From Euglena gracilis (lineage: Eukaryota; Euglenida; Euglenophyceae; Euglenales), in assembly GCA_039621445.1 (NCBI GenBank), contig CP154956.1, forward strand, positions 29,146,667 through 29,210,666: DNA of 64,000 nucleotides, written 5' to 3'. The notes below the pieces were generated by a model. The model saw only the letters and a program-made list of their open reading frames with translations. It made no database searches and had not been told where the DNA came from. This document shows, piece by piece, positions 18,761 through 28,500 of this stretch (positions within the stretch are counted from its first letter, which is position 1; the number at the start of each line of letters is the position of its first letter). The position numbers and the translations under genes were made by a program.

Positions 18761-19431
18761 TATTGAAACGGATTTTTCACGGTGTCTCTACCATTGCCTT
18801 TCGGGCGGTATATAATGGAAAAATGCTGCTCAATGCCGAGTAAACCGCACAAAGTTGTGAAAAACCGCGAAGAGATCAAGTGATCTTGATCACTCACGAT
18901 TTCGTTCGGTAAACCCATTAAGCAGATGCATTTCTCCAGGAATATGGATGCCAAAATTTGGGCTGTCAACCCTGCTTTCCGGCATGGAATGGCTACTATG
19001 TACCCACTCAGCCGACAGACGACAACAAAAACGTAATCGTAAATTTTGTCATCTGATCCTTTGCAAGGTTCAAGTTCGAGAAAATCCATGCAGAGGGACG
19101 TAAAAATGTCAGGTGGTACGGGGAAAAAGTCCATCGTACCAGGGGGGGTACCTCTGCGCGGTTTCACAGCCTGACAAATTTGGCACCGTTGCGAAATTCG
19201 CAAACAGCGCGAATATAATTCTTTTTCACTCAGGGTTGTGCAATATCTGCGACCCACTAGTGAAAGAAGTTTGGGGGCCCCAGGGTGACCATGGTTGTGA
19301 TAGCTCAAAATCACATCATCAACCAGGTCTTGGGGTATACAATATTTATAACCAGAATCATTCCGGAAAATAAGCCGCAATGGTGATAGAGAGTAATTCT
19401 CTATGGATTCACCATTACGAAGTCTATTCAC
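18739..19431 (-). pseudogene. Integrase N-terminal and core part (element 1)
   Basis: 230-codon frame. It contains the HHCC zinc-binding region (YHNHGHPG, then [11 protein letters not shown], about 19310-19160), and the first two acidic catalytic positions, CMDFLELEP (about 19095) and VSDQDHL (about 18890). The core ends at RPKGNGR, after which the reading is lost before the catalytic glutamate. Relative to element 2 the frame is shifted against RNase H at about 19435, so integrase cannot be made as a fusion with RT. It catalyses cDNA insertion in intact relatives. Confidence 0.85.
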
Positions 19432-22118
19432 AATGGTATTATAGGGTCACGCGAATAATCCCATTCGCGGAAAAATAGGGGGGTAGGAGTTTCCGTACGC
19501 GTAATGCGACGGGGTCCGGCAGTGCGTCCACGCCGGCGCCTTCCACGCAATGGTGAAATGGCGATGCTGCGATACACCCGGGAAACCGGTAGTGAATCGA
19601 GCATGTTGTCCGCAGCGTCGGATCGACGTGCGAACTGGTCAGCCTCATGGCTGCCATGAAAAGTCGCATCACCCTCATCCGGGTTCCCAGGATAATACCA
19701 GGGGGCTCGGCTGAGAGGATCCGCAACTTTTTGCGTATGACCTGGGGTATAAACTACCACCAGGTTAAACTGGCTCAAGAACTCATGCCATCGGCATCTT
19801 CTGCCCACTGATGACATGGCCTTGTTCAGGTCCTCGGTATACCAGTGTTGAAGGCTCTCATGATCCGTCAACACCAGTATCTGGACCAGGCTGCTGGCTA
19901 TCCAGCTGCGGAACTTCTGGAGAATTAGCACAATGGCATATGTCTCCTTTTCGCGAATGCTCCATTTAACCTGTCCTTTCCCGTTGTCGCCCTGTAGCTT
20001 CCTGCTGAAGAAAGCCACAGGTCGGAGTTCATTCGCCGCATTATGCTGGCTAAGAACCCCGCCAACAGCGTAATCGCTGCTGTCGACCTCCAGGACATAC
20101 GGTTTGTATGGATCCGCGATATCGAGAACCACGTTCTCGAGGAGCAAGTCCTTGATTTTATTCAAGGCCTCGCGCATTTGGTCATCCCAAATGACTTTTG
20201 CGTTATCGGGTGTCCGATTTTTGAGTTGTCGGGTTAGGGGTACCGCGATTTTCGCGAAATCTTTCATGTAAATCGCGTAGTATTGGGCTAATCCCAAAAA
20301 TCCCTTTAAATGCGTTAAGGTCTTAATGACCTCAGGAGTCCATTTCTTAATGGCCTCCATCTTACTGGGTGCGGCTTTACGCTGCCCGTTGCTCAGAATG
20401 TGCCCGCAAAACTTAATAATTTTGCGAAACAGGTGCATTTTGGAACCCTTCACAAAAAGCACATGCTTTTGGAACGCGGATAATACCGCGCGCACATCGC
20501 GATAATGCGGGTCGAGGATATCCTCGCCCGATTTCGCGGATGGCGGTTGGGTTCCCACCAGTACATCATCGATGTACACCAGAGCAAACGGTAAATCGCG
20601 CAAAACCCACTGGATCATGCGTTGAAACATGGCTGGGCCATTCTTAACACCCATGGGGAGTACCGTCCATTGGTACACACCCTTGGATGTCACGAATGCC
20701 GTGTACGGTTGCGAATCAGGATGCAAATGCATCTGATGGAAACCGTCTTCCAGATCAAAGATTGACCACAACCGGTTATCCGATTGTTTGGTGATCAAAT
20801 CCTCGATCAGCGGTAACGGGAAGGGGTCATCCTTCGTTTGGGAGTTCAGGTACCGGTAATCCAGCACCAGTCTCCACTTCTTCTGACCAGACTGGTCAGC
20901 GGGTTTGGGCACCACAAAAGCTTGTGATGTCCACTCGCTCTTGGAAGGGATAATCCACTTCCGCTGGATGAGCTTCTCAATCATCTCGTTGAGAGCCTGT
21001 TCGCGTTCACCCGAGCAACGGAAAAATTTCCGGTGCATAGGTTTAGCGCCATCCTTGAGCTCGATTTTGCAAACACCGAACGGACCGCGAATCGCGGGGT
21101 CGATGTCGCAGGCGTAAACTGGGTTATCCAGTACACCATGGAATTCGCGAGCAATTCGCGAACAATAGTCAGCAGACTTGGGATGTTGGTCCGCACTCTC
21201 AATGACCGCAGAAATCTGCGTTGAGGGTGTGGCATCCCCATTGGTACCAAGGTATCTTGGCACACGCACATCGGATATTCCGAATGCGTCAAAGAAACAA
21301 ACGCGAAAAATGATTTCTTTGACAGGTGGTAATAATATACCACAAAAATCCTCAAATAGTGGTACATCAGCGGGTAAATCCCACCAATGAAAACACACAT
21401 GGGATAGTTGGTGAAACCAATCCGCATTCGGATTGACGGGTATGAGGAGAGCTCCTCGCGCTTCATCGCGGAGAATTTTCTCCACCACATCCGGGATAAG
21501 CTTTGGGGGAGGATGCATCCACAGCACCGTATCACCCCAGAATTTAAGAAATGCGTTGGTATGTCGCGACCAATATCGCGACAAGCGCGCATGCGCTTTT
21601 GATGAGAACGCATCAATTTCCAACGACAAATCGAAGGAATCAGCCAAAGCCGCGATTTTGGAGAACCATTCCTCCAAAATACGGTATTGACCAAAATTAA
21701 ATGCGTTCCATACGCGCATCGCGTATGTGTCGACCTGGTTCGCGGGTTGAAAAACTGTAACGCAATTCAGGGATCCGCAAACATAGGTCAAGGGTGTGTC
21801 ATCCACACTCCCAAGGGGCATTCCCAAGGGTTGATGGGTTGGATGGGTGCATACCCAGTCCATATCATGCCAGATGGAGGTGGGGGAGGTGTGTGACACG
21901 GATTTCGCGGTCCCAAACAACAAGGCAATACCTCGTTGTTGGAGCACTTGATGTACGGTCGCGCATTGCGATCCGCAACCAAGTGTATGGTTACGCGAAA
22001 TCGGGATTAGTGTTGGTGTTTGGACTAGACATCCACAATCGAAATCTGGCTGGGCGGAAATTCTCCTACAGTGCACACATTGGAAGGAAGTGTCGGAGTA
22101 GTGGTCCTGGTCGCGCAT
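19428..22118 (-). CDS. Pol: methyltransferase-like domain, RT and RNase H (element 1)
   Basis: 896 codons. Near the N-terminus is a cysteine cluster, CVHCRRIS...DFDCGCL (about 22070-22020). About 21715-21285 encodes a domain with LEIDAFSSKAH, WMHPPPKLIPDVVEKIL and GALLIPVNP. This resembles the Dam-type methyltransferase region that DIRS elements carry after RNase H; here it precedes RT. RT follows: [23 protein letters not shown], the catalytic YIDD (20565-20576), and [11 protein letters not shown]. RNase H has [23 protein letters not shown] and [14 protein letters not shown]. The first ATG is probably not the real start; pol should come from a gag-pro-pol fusion. The frame differs from protease, so at least one indel separates them. 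RT catalytic residues look intact. Confidence 0.92.
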   Translation of the reverse strand: MRDQDHYSDTSFQCVHCRRISAQPDFDCGCLVQTPTLIPISRNHTLGCGSQCATVHQVLQQRGIALLFGTAKSVSHTSPTSIWHDMDWVCTHPTHQPLGMPLGSVDDTPLTYVCGSLNCVTVFQPANQVDTYAMRVWNAFNFGQYRILEEWFSKIAALADSFDLSLEIDAFSSKAHARLSRYWSRHTNAFLKFWGDTVLWMHPPPKLIPDVVEKILRDEARGALLIPVNPNADWFHQLSHVCFHWWDLPADVPLFEDFCGILLPPVKEIIFRVCFFDAFGISDVRVPRYLGTNGDATPSTQISAVIESADQHPKSADYCSRIAREFHGVLDNPVYACDIDPAIRGPFGVCKIELKDGAKPMHRKFFRCSGEREQALNEMIEKLIQRKWIIPSKSEWTSQAFVVPKPADQSGQKKWRLVLDYRYLNSQTKDDPFPLPLIEDLITKQSDNRLWSIFDLEDGFHQMHLHPDSQPYTAFVTSKGVYQWTVLPMGVKNGPAMFQRMIQWVLRDLPFALVYIDDVLVGTQPPSAKSGEDILDPHYRDVRAVLSAFQKHVLFVKGSKMHLFRKIIKFCGHILSNGQRKAAPSKMEAIKKWTPEVIKTLTHLKGFLGLAQYYAIYMKDFAKIAVPLTRQLKNRTPDNAKVIWDDQMREALNKIKDLLLENVVLDIADPYKPYVLEVDSSDYAVGGVLSQHNAANELRPVAFFSRKLQGDNGKGQVKWSIREKETYAIVLILQKFRSWIASSLVQILVLTDHESLQHWYTEDLNKAMSSVGRRCRWHEFLSQFNLVVVYTPGHTQKVADPLSRAPWYYPGNPDEGDATFHGSHEADQFARRSDAADNMLDSLPVSRVYRSIAISPLRGRRRRGRTAGPRRITRTETPTPLFFREWDYSRDPIIPL

Positions 22119-22311
22119 GTTGGTCTGGTGGGGGTGTGTGTAAAAGTGGGGGGGATGCGCTTTTGTAGCTGCTGGGGGGTGTACAGATGTATCTGAAGCG
22201 ATACATCTGGTGGAAAACGGGGTATTGGTGCAGCTGGGCGACTACTCGACCGTGATCACTTCAGGCCTGGGTTTCGTCTTGTAACCCAGGGAACGAGGGG
22301 GGTACCGCTAC

Positions 22312-23085
22312 TCACTTGCCTGACCACATGGGGAACAGAAGTTGGTGTGTCAATGGGCAGGGGTGAACTTTCTCGGTACACACGGTGTGGAAAACGTTGG
22401 TTGGAGTGGTTGGTAACTGGGTAGAAGGTTTCGAAAAAGGTGTGGATAAATTGGTGGCTGTCGCTGGTGAAGCCACGGGAGATGAAGGTTTGGGGGGCAA
22501 TGAAGAGAATGGTGATGTGCACAAACCGTGGGAGTGGCAATCCACTACCAGCCGGTGCTGACGTAAAAAGGGGTATCCCAGTATTACGTCAGAACCATGG
22601 ATTCCGGATTCGTATCCCCAGGTATCCGGAAAATTTTGCGGGGGGGGGGGGTGTGAGTGGTGCTTGGGGATGAGGGGTAGGACTATGTCCAAAAAGCATC
22701 CCAAGTCACCACCGCACATGGGGGTGTTGTCAGCCGTCGTAATTTTGATCGGCTTCTTGGCTTTCACCAAGAGGGGGGTTGGTATCAACCCGAACCGAAA
22801 AAGTAGTGCAATGCGACAACCAGTGTCAATGAGAATTTTGACTTTTGCACAAAAATTTTGGATTTTGATTTCCGCTTGGACCAAAAGTTCCATGGGGGGT
22901 AAGCAAAGTGAAGGGTCTGGCGAAAATACGTTTTCTTGCCAGCTTTCCCATGAACCCTTTCCTACTTTGCACAACATTCCGAGCGGAAAGTTGGAGTGGG
23001 GGGTGGGGGACCCGAAAATTTTCCGGGTACCGACCAGGAAGGCAGATGGGCAGGGGGGGCAGGGTTGATCAGGTCCTACCTCCAT
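22312..23085 (-). CDS. Retropepsin-like aspartic protease (element 1)
   Basis: 258 codons counted from an ATG 48 nt after the gag UAG, in the same frame as gag. Active-site motif ILIDTGCRI (DTG codons at 22819-22827); flap-like region with KITTADNTPM; and DVILGYPFLRQHRLVVDC, the ILG/G hydrophobic motif typical of Ty3 proteases. The N-terminal 100 residues are not conserved with known proteases but are nearly the same in element 2. It is expected to be made by UAG read-through and to process gag and pol. The C-terminal part (after about 22560) is low complexity, and the frame closes before the conserved cysteine cluster, unlike element 2. Confidence 0.88.
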   Translation of the reverse strand: MEVGPDQPCPPCPSAFLVGTRKIFGSPTPHSNFPLGMLCKVGKGSWESWQENVFSPDPSLCLPPMELLVQAEIKIQNFCAKVKILIDTGCRIALLFRFGLIPTPLLVKAKKPIKITTADNTPMCGGDLGCFLDIVLPLIPKHHSHPPPPQNFPDTWGYESGIHGSDVILGYPFLRQHRLVVDCHSHGLCTSPFSSLPPKPSSPVASPATATNLSTPFSKPSTQLPTTPTNVFHTVCTEKVHPCPLTHQLLFPMWSGK

Positions 23086-23133
23086 CTGTTCATCAGCCCA
23101 GAGGTCCGTGCCCTCGGACCTCGGGCTCCCCTA
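23086..23133 (-). promoter_or_regulatory. Gag UAG read-through signal with stem-loop (element 1)
   Basis: Minus strand: UAG then GGG, then AGCCC-GAGGTCCG, loop AGGGCA, CGGACCTC-U-GGGCT: a 13-bp stem with one bulged U starting four bases after the stop. Fifteen sense codons follow in frame to the protease ATG. The spacing (48 nt) and the stem (one U.G pair instead of C.G) are preserved in element 2 at 34786-34833. It resembles gamma-retroviral UAG read-through in layout; activity is inferred. Confidence 0.7.
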
Positions 23134-26100
23134 CTCCAGGTCCGAACCGGCCGAATAGCCGGCTATGGGCCTTTTAGAGGTATAAACGGATTTCAACGTG
23201 CGCACCGCCATGCGGGCCTCGTCGAAATCGGTATCCGTGGTCTCATCCCCCTCCCTGCCCGAAGCCGGGGTGTCATCCTCCAAACAAGATATCTTGAAAC
23301 CGACTTTATGGCGGTTGGAGGAGTGACCCTTGTCACCGCGATTCATACCGCGATGACGTTGGCCAGGGCGGGGAGAACGAGAACGCGGACATTTGGATGA
23401 GTGGTGATCACTCGATCCACAAAGCGAACACCGAGATTTGTGTCGCGAATCTGGATAACGGGGGGATCGGTTTCCCGATTTCCCGTCAAACCGTCGTGGT
23501 GACCGGGTATCCCGTCGACCATGACCGGTGTATCGGGGTTTTCCCGATGAGGATCGCGAAGAAGATGATCCGCTTCGCGAACGCGATCGCGATGTCTCGC
23601 GATGAGAATCACGCTTCTTGGCCGGGGCACCGGGTGACCTACCCCGAGGGGTACCGTGTTTCCGCTCATCGCGGAACGGGATCCGGGGGCTAATACCACC
23701 GGAACGGGGACCCGATGACCGTGAATTGCCCGATTGACGTGAAAACGCGGAGGAACCCGAACCTCGTGATGAGGTCGAGCCCCGCGGACTCTGAATACGC
23801 TTTCGCGCTTCAGGATTAGGGCACTCGCGAGACATATGTCCCGGTTTGTTGCACAAGAAGCACACTTTATCCGTGGCTTGGTCCGAAGAACGCGGGTATC
23901 GCGTTTTCGATCCCGTGGTTGGTGAAGTGGGTGAAACCGGTGATTTTTGCAATGCGTTCACCGAACCAGCCGGTAATCCAGCGGTTGGGTGTGCGGTATA
24001 CGCGGACTGAATCTGACCAAGAAGCTGTGATAGCTTCAATTGCTTGGAAACGTAGTTCCAGCGTTGGTCAAGAGTCATTGCATTACCCGCCAACTCCTCA
24101 CGATGGATATCCTTGATGAGGCTAGGCGTGTAATGCATGAGAACAGCGTCAAACTGTTCGCGCATTTGCTTTTCACTGAGTTCATCCACTTCAGCAGCAA
24201 GTCCTAACCATTTGGCATACCAAAGGTCAATGGACTTCCATTTGCGATCGGGTGGGGCGCATTGCCGCCACTTGGTCTCCAGGGTAATCCTGGCGACCAA
24301 ACTTGAACTGGTGGAAGCGTATTGCTCCACCAGGTCATCAAAGGAAACGCGGTAGCGAATGACGAGTTGTCGCGCGCGCTCCTTCTCATCCCTAGGGAGG
24401 CAATCGATGAATTCCATCTTGATCACCTCCGGGTTTGTGTCCTGGGTTGGCCCTTTCAATGCCCAGTAGTACTCCCAGTCCCGGAAAAACTGTCTCCATG
24501 TGGTTGGGTCACCGTCCCATTGGGGTGTCACCTTATTCGCGATTGCGATGGTGCCCTTGAAGTCTTTCTGAAAAACCCGTTGGCCCTCGGTGGTATTCCG
24601 TGGATTCGGGCCCGGGTACGCTCGAGCACCAAGCGTATCCTTTCCGGATTCTTGTCGGAATCGCGAAATTTCTGGTGAAGGTGAATCCTGGTACCGGAAA
24701 TCCGGTCGCAAACCCTGTTGGTCACCCGTAATAGGGGGACACTCCGGTGTGGGGGTATGTCGCGCATGCAACATGTGACCCACTCCCGGTGTACGGGTTT
24801 GGCTCATTCCACGCACAAGCATGGAATGATGGATTTCTTGGTGGAGACTTGGCGGAATCGCCGTGTTTTCCGAAAATTCGGTTCCCGTAATGGGAAATTC
24901 ATCCGAAAACTGGTTTTGAGTTGTGGGCAAGGCCAATGGTGGCACAATTCGCGGAATCGCGGATTGTGACACTCGGGACACGGGTGGTGGTGGTGCATAT
25001 GCACCCAGATTCGGGTTGTGGAAACGCGAATCTGGAGCATCTGGCGTATCTTCGGCAATGCATACTGCCGAATTGCGGTGTGAAACCCGCTGTTGGTTGG
25101 ACACATTATCCAAACCCACAGACAAGTCATGCACACTTTGCTCCAAATGCTCAACGAGTTGGAGTTGGCCGCAAATACGGTCAACTTCATCCTCCAAAGC
25201 GCGAATACGCTTGCGGTAACGGGAAAAGTCATCCAAGTGCGGAATCCTTTCGGAAATTCCGGTAACATCTTGGACAAGTTTTCCGTGAGACTTATCCAAT
25301 AATTGGAGTTGTCCCATTAATGCTTTTACAGCATTTGAGAGAATCTGCAAAGGTGATGTCACCTTGGTTGGTGTGGTGGTGGGTGCAACCGGTGCAGGGT
25401 TATCCGACAACACGGTTGTGGTACCCATGGGCAAATTTCCAGGTTGTGGGTTATCCAACAACGCGGAAATTCGCTCATCTAACCTGGTAATCTCACTTTG
25501 CGTGGATCGGGCATTCCGATTCACCGATTCCTCAAGCCGTAATAGGCCGTTGCAGAAATCTTGCAAGGTTTCCTGATTGTTAGTGAGCATTTTGTCATAA
25601 AATGCCTGGAAATCAGGGTTCTCGGTAATCCGAGAACTGGAACCTGCAGGTAGAGACTGCATTTCCGTTATTTTGGTAGACACCGATGCATACCGGGTCT
25701 GGAGTTCCCCAATAGCAGTCTGAATACCGCTAATGTCCGGAACTCGGTGGGAAAGTGCGGAATAGCTTTGTTGCAAACCCGCAATGGCCGAGTTAATCCC
25801 GCCAATGTCGGATTGCAACTGCAACTGCAGGGAATCCTGCCGTTGTGCCATTTCTGCGACTTTCGCGCTCAGATTGGATAATCCAACCCGATTCGCGTCA
25901 CAATAGCAGGTTTTCTGCTCCAAACGGGAAAGTCGCTCCTCCAACTGCCGCACATACGTGTGGGGAGCAAAATTCTCGTTGGCTTGTGACTGGAATTGTC
26001 GAAACTTTTCCGTCTCATCGCACAACTGCATAATGCGGTGTTGCGATTCATGGAAAGTTGCGGACAATGTGGTGAAATGGTCCATAGACACAAATCCACC

Positions 26101-27108
26101 ACTGCTGGATGTTGCAGACGAGGAATCTCGTGCATGCAACTGTTGTTGCAGATGCAACAACGCAGATGAACAGGACTCCATTTGTCCCGATAACTGTTGT
26201 AGTGAGCCATGCAAGTGCAGAAACGTGGAGTCATTCCGCGTTTCCGCTTCATGCATGCATTCACTAATTTGCCGGAAGTTTTGCGGGAGCTGTTGGCATA
26301 TTCTGTCAAAGGTTTCCCGAAAGTTTGCAAGGTCAATACCCGCACTTTCGAAATTCCTCTGGCAATATCTGCCAACTTCCTGCAAGTAATTGCAGCAGTG
26401 TTCCAGCTTGGTGAAGACATGTTTCTGGTTGTCCTCATCAAACTGAAGCACTTTGTTCAATGCGGCTGCACACTCTGCAACGCATTGTTGCACATGGTTG
26501 AACTGCCTCACAAGGGGGTGATCCCCTGGAAGCCGAGCAACAATATCCTGCACATCCTCAGCAGTGAGGAGCTCACCAGTGCCCTTCCCATAGTCATCCA
26601 TGGGTTGGGATGTACCGGAGAATTCCGGCACCACGAGGCGAGTCTCCGGTTGCCAAGGTAGTACGGGATAGCACCCGATATCGGGGGGTGGTGGCAAAGC
26701 TCTGTAAGGGCTTGCCGGTGGAAGAGCCGGTGGGGGTTGAAAGAAACACGGGGTTTCCAACCCACCATCACCAGAGAAGCCCGGTGGCGGAATCACCACG
26801 GGTCTCTCCGGTGTGCACAGCTGCACCGTTGCTGCAGACAGAGGCGAATACCCCCGTTGTGGCAAGGTGAGTGCGAAAGAGGCCGCATTAGCCTCTGAAG
26901 CCAATGATGTGGAGGGCTCATCGCCGACCACTGTCAATGATGACAAGTGTTGCAATTGTGACAATTGAATCAATTGTGCCTCATCGGCGTGGGAACTGGA
27001 AGCATTTTCACATAAAAGCTTCCAATCCCCAGTTTCTTGGTCAATGTCTTGCAATGATGCCTGTAATAAGGCATAGTTGAATTGATGGTTGGGGCCTGTG
27101 CTTTGCAT
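23131..27108 (-). CDS. Gag polyprotein (element 1), very large
   Basis: 1,325 codons from MQSTGPNHQF; the frame is open 11 codons further up, but element 2 starts at the equivalent MQSTTPIDYA. Domains: P/Q/S-rich head; a long coiled-coil-like region rich in Q, L and E (about 26500-25150); a linker; a capsid-like retrotransposon-gag block from WDGDPTTWRQFFRDWEYYW to LSQLLGQIQ (about 24540-24000); zinc knuckle CFLCNKPGHMSREC (about 23865-23825); an RS/RG-rich stretch; a second knuckle CSLCGSSDHHSSKC (about 23435-23394); acidic tail. Typical Ty3 gags are only a few hundred residues, so the coiled-coil head is an unusual addition. It assembles particles and binds RNA by family analogy. Confidence 0.92.
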   Translation of the reverse strand: MQSTGPNHQFNYALLQASLQDIDQETGDWKLLCENASSSHADEAQLIQLSQLQHLSSLTVVGDEPSTSLASEANAASFALTLPQRGYSPLSAATVQLCTPERPVVIPPPGFSGDGGLETPCFFQPPPALPPASPYRALPPPPDIGCYPVLPWQPETRLVVPEFSGTSQPMDDYGKGTGELLTAEDVQDIVARLPGDHPLVRQFNHVQQCVAECAAALNKVLQFDEDNQKHVFTKLEHCCNYLQEVGRYCQRNFESAGIDLANFRETFDRICQQLPQNFRQISECMHEAETRNDSTFLHLHGSLQQLSGQMESCSSALLHLQQQLHARDSSSATSSSGGFVSMDHFTTLSATFHESQHRIMQLCDETEKFRQFQSQANENFAPHTYVRQLEERLSRLEQKTCYCDANRVGLSNLSAKVAEMAQRQDSLQLQLQSDIGGINSAIAGLQQSYSALSHRVPDISGIQTAIGELQTRYASVSTKITEMQSLPAGSSSRITENPDFQAFYDKMLTNNQETLQDFCNGLLRLEESVNRNARSTQSEITRLDERISALLDNPQPGNLPMGTTTVLSDNPAPVAPTTTPTKVTSPLQILSNAVKALMGQLQLLDKSHGKLVQDVTGISERIPHLDDFSRYRKRIRALEDEVDRICGQLQLVEHLEQSVHDLSVGLDNVSNQQRVSHRNSAVCIAEDTPDAPDSRFHNPNLGAYAPPPPVSRVSQSAIPRIVPPLALPTTQNQFSDEFPITGTEFSENTAIPPSLHQEIHHSMLVRGMSQTRTPGVGHMLHARHTPTPECPPITGDQQGLRPDFRYQDSPSPEISRFRQESGKDTLGARAYPGPNPRNTTEGQRVFQKDFKGTIAIANKVTPQWDGDPTTWRQFFRDWEYYWALKGPTQDTNPEVIKMEFIDCLPRDEKERARQLVIRYRVSFDDLVEQYASTSSSLVARITLETKWRQCAPPDRKWKSIDLWYAKWLGLAAEVDELSEKQMREQFDAVLMHYTPSLIKDIHREELAGNAMTLDQRWNYVSKQLKLSQLLGQIQSAYTAHPTAGLPAGSVNALQKSPVSPTSPTTGSKTRYPRSSDQATDKVCFLCNKPGHMSRECPNPEARKRIQSPRGSTSSRGSGSSAFSRQSGNSRSSGPRSGGISPRIPFRDERKHGTPRGRSPGAPAKKRDSHRETSRSRSRSGSSSSRSSSGKPRYTGHGRRDTRSPRRFDGKSGNRSPRYPDSRHKSRCSLCGSSDHHSSKCPRSRSPRPGQRHRGMNRGDKGHSSNRHKVGFKISCLEDDTPASGREGDETTDTDFDEARMAVRTLKSVYTSKRPIAGYSAGSDLE

Positions 27109-27459
27109 CTTTCTGACGACAAAAACAGCAAAAACCCACAAAACTAAGCAGTTGTGCTGGCACCAGAGGGGCTGTAACGGGTAATACCGTACAGAGCCTT
27201 CCGGAGCCTGCTCGTCTGCTTAGACGTTGACTAGAAGCCGGGAGCTGACGCTGCGACCGTGTAATAACGGTGCAGGGGCTCTCCGCTGCCAGTCAGCGTA
27301 GGATCGAACCAACCTGCTACCAAGTGTAATACCTGGTAGCCTTTTCTTTCTGTATGGGCTGTAGGTGTAGGATCGTGACCTAATCTGCTACCAAGTGTAA
27401 AACCTGGTAGCCTTTCTTTCTGTGAAGTATGTGTAGGATCGTAACCAAATCTGCTACCA
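27109..27459 (-). other. Leader of element 1 with three tandem PBS-like repeats
   Basis: TGGTAGCAG is read on the minus strand directly after the LTR (27451-27459), and again at 27385-27393 and 27314-27322, in units of 66 and 71 bp. Each is followed by a GGTT(N)CGATCC T-arm-like segment. Together they match the 3' end of a eukaryotic initiator tRNA-Met (CCA end, TGCTA acceptor, T-arm). The first copy should be the active primer-binding site. The rest of the leader is untranslated and hairpin-rich (for example around 27170-27195 and 27250-27270). Confidence 0.85.
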
Positions 27460-27768
27460 AGTGTACGTCTGATCCCCAATTCCTAATTCCCAAAAAGCCT
27501 TCGCTTTCACCTTGGCGCACCTACTTGGGAACTAAAAATCAGAGTAACAGTAAAAACCCTTTTCCCACTTCCCAAGAAGCAAAGCACGGAGCAATGCAGG
27601 GAGGACGGACTGGAAATCCAAGTCCGGTCCAAGGAAAGGAAGGAAAAGGTATAAGAAGAATACCACCTGTGGAGAGAGAAGGGGGCACCCATTAGGAGAT
27701 CCTAATAGGATCTGCTTCCATCCTAACTTCCTCAACGGAAGGGGACAGAAGCATACGCCTGGTACACA
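27460..27768 (-). repeat. 5' LTR of element 1
   Basis: 309 bp, two substitutions from 11026-11334. On the minus strand it starts TGTGTACCAGG and ends GACGTACACT, flush against the PBS. It should contain the promoter; no TATA box is certain. Confidence 0.95.
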
Positions 27769-27773
27769 GCTGG
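27769..27773. repeat. Target-site duplication GCTGG, right of element 1
   Basis: Partner of 11021-11025. RNase H of DIRS copy B continues immediately after it (LDKASGQKVQDFW). Confidence 0.93.
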
Positions 27774-28500
27774 ACAAAGCTTCAGGCCAAAAGGTGCAGG
27801 ATTTTTGGAGGGACCTGCATGTCCTTCATATCAATCAAAAATAATTACAAGCTGCAGTGGAAACTGTAAAAGCTTTGACCAAACCAAAGCAAACAAATGT
27901 GCTTCATGTAGACAGCCAAGTGGCTGTGAGTTATTTAACAAAGTGGGGAGGCAAAATGCCATACTTAAATTCCATCTTAAAACCCCTGCTGTATCATTGC
28001 CAAGAAGAGCAAATCAATTTACAGGTGGTTTTTGTTCCCAAATAGGAGCAATTGGCAGACTCCTTGACCAGGGGGCAAAAGGACCCAGGGGATTATACCC
28101 TAAACCTAAACATCTCTCACCAAATTCTTCAAATTTTCAGGAAAAACATAACCACAGAAGTGGACATGTTTTGCACACCCAGCAACAAAAAAATTCTCCA
28201 GGTTTGTTTGTCGATACCCCCACCAAGCGGATTTGCTGGTGGATGCCTTAAAGGTAGATTTCAGGGGCCTGCCCCCAGTTTATGCCAACTCCCCCTGGAG
28301 CATCATTCCTCAGTGGTTTCAGAGATTAATGTTAAACCAAGACCTGATTTGTCTGTTGATCGTACCCCACTGGGCTTCAACATCATGGTGGCGCCAATTA
28401 ATGTCAATCAGACAGCCAGGCAGCAAAGTTTTAGTGGTACCCCCCAGTGGGGTCTGTTCACCAACTGCTGGGGGGAGGAGATGCTCCCCCCAAGGTAGAA
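27774..28500 (+). pseudogene. DIRS copy B RNase H end and methyltransferase-like domain
   Basis: Continues the RT-RNase H cut by element 1: KVQDFWRDLHVLHINQ, a stop, then ALTKPKQTNVLHVDSQVAV (about 27870-27925), QINLQVVFVPK, a stop, and QLADSLTRGQKDPGDY (about 28045-28100), the conserved RNase H end. The Dam-like methyltransferase region follows without any insert: VDMFCTPSNKKILQ (about 28160-28200), LVDALKVDFRGLPPVYANSPWSIIPQWF (about 28230-28320, split between frames) and LLIVPHWASTSWW. The usual N-P-P-F/W box reads N-S-P-W. Stops and a frame change near 28200 make it non-functional. It is the reference for locating the insert in copy A. Confidence 0.72.

Larger units (their letters stand above)
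11026..27768 (-). mobile_element. Element 1: giant chromodomain Ty3-like LTR retrotransposon
   Basis: 16,743 bp, minus strand, between identical GCTGG duplications. Order (minus 5'-3'): 309-bp LTR, PBS cluster, gag, UAG with stem-loop, protease, methyltransferase-like domain/RT/RNase H, integrase, chromodomain, splice-acceptor-like site, accessory ORF, 3' UTR, PPT, LTR. The two LTRs differ at two positions, so insertion is recent. Gag and the accessory ORF are each one open frame. Pol is damaged by a frameshift at about 19435 between RNase H and integrase, and by a scrambled integrase end (18240-18860). It is probably not autonomous as assembled. Confidence 0.95.
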
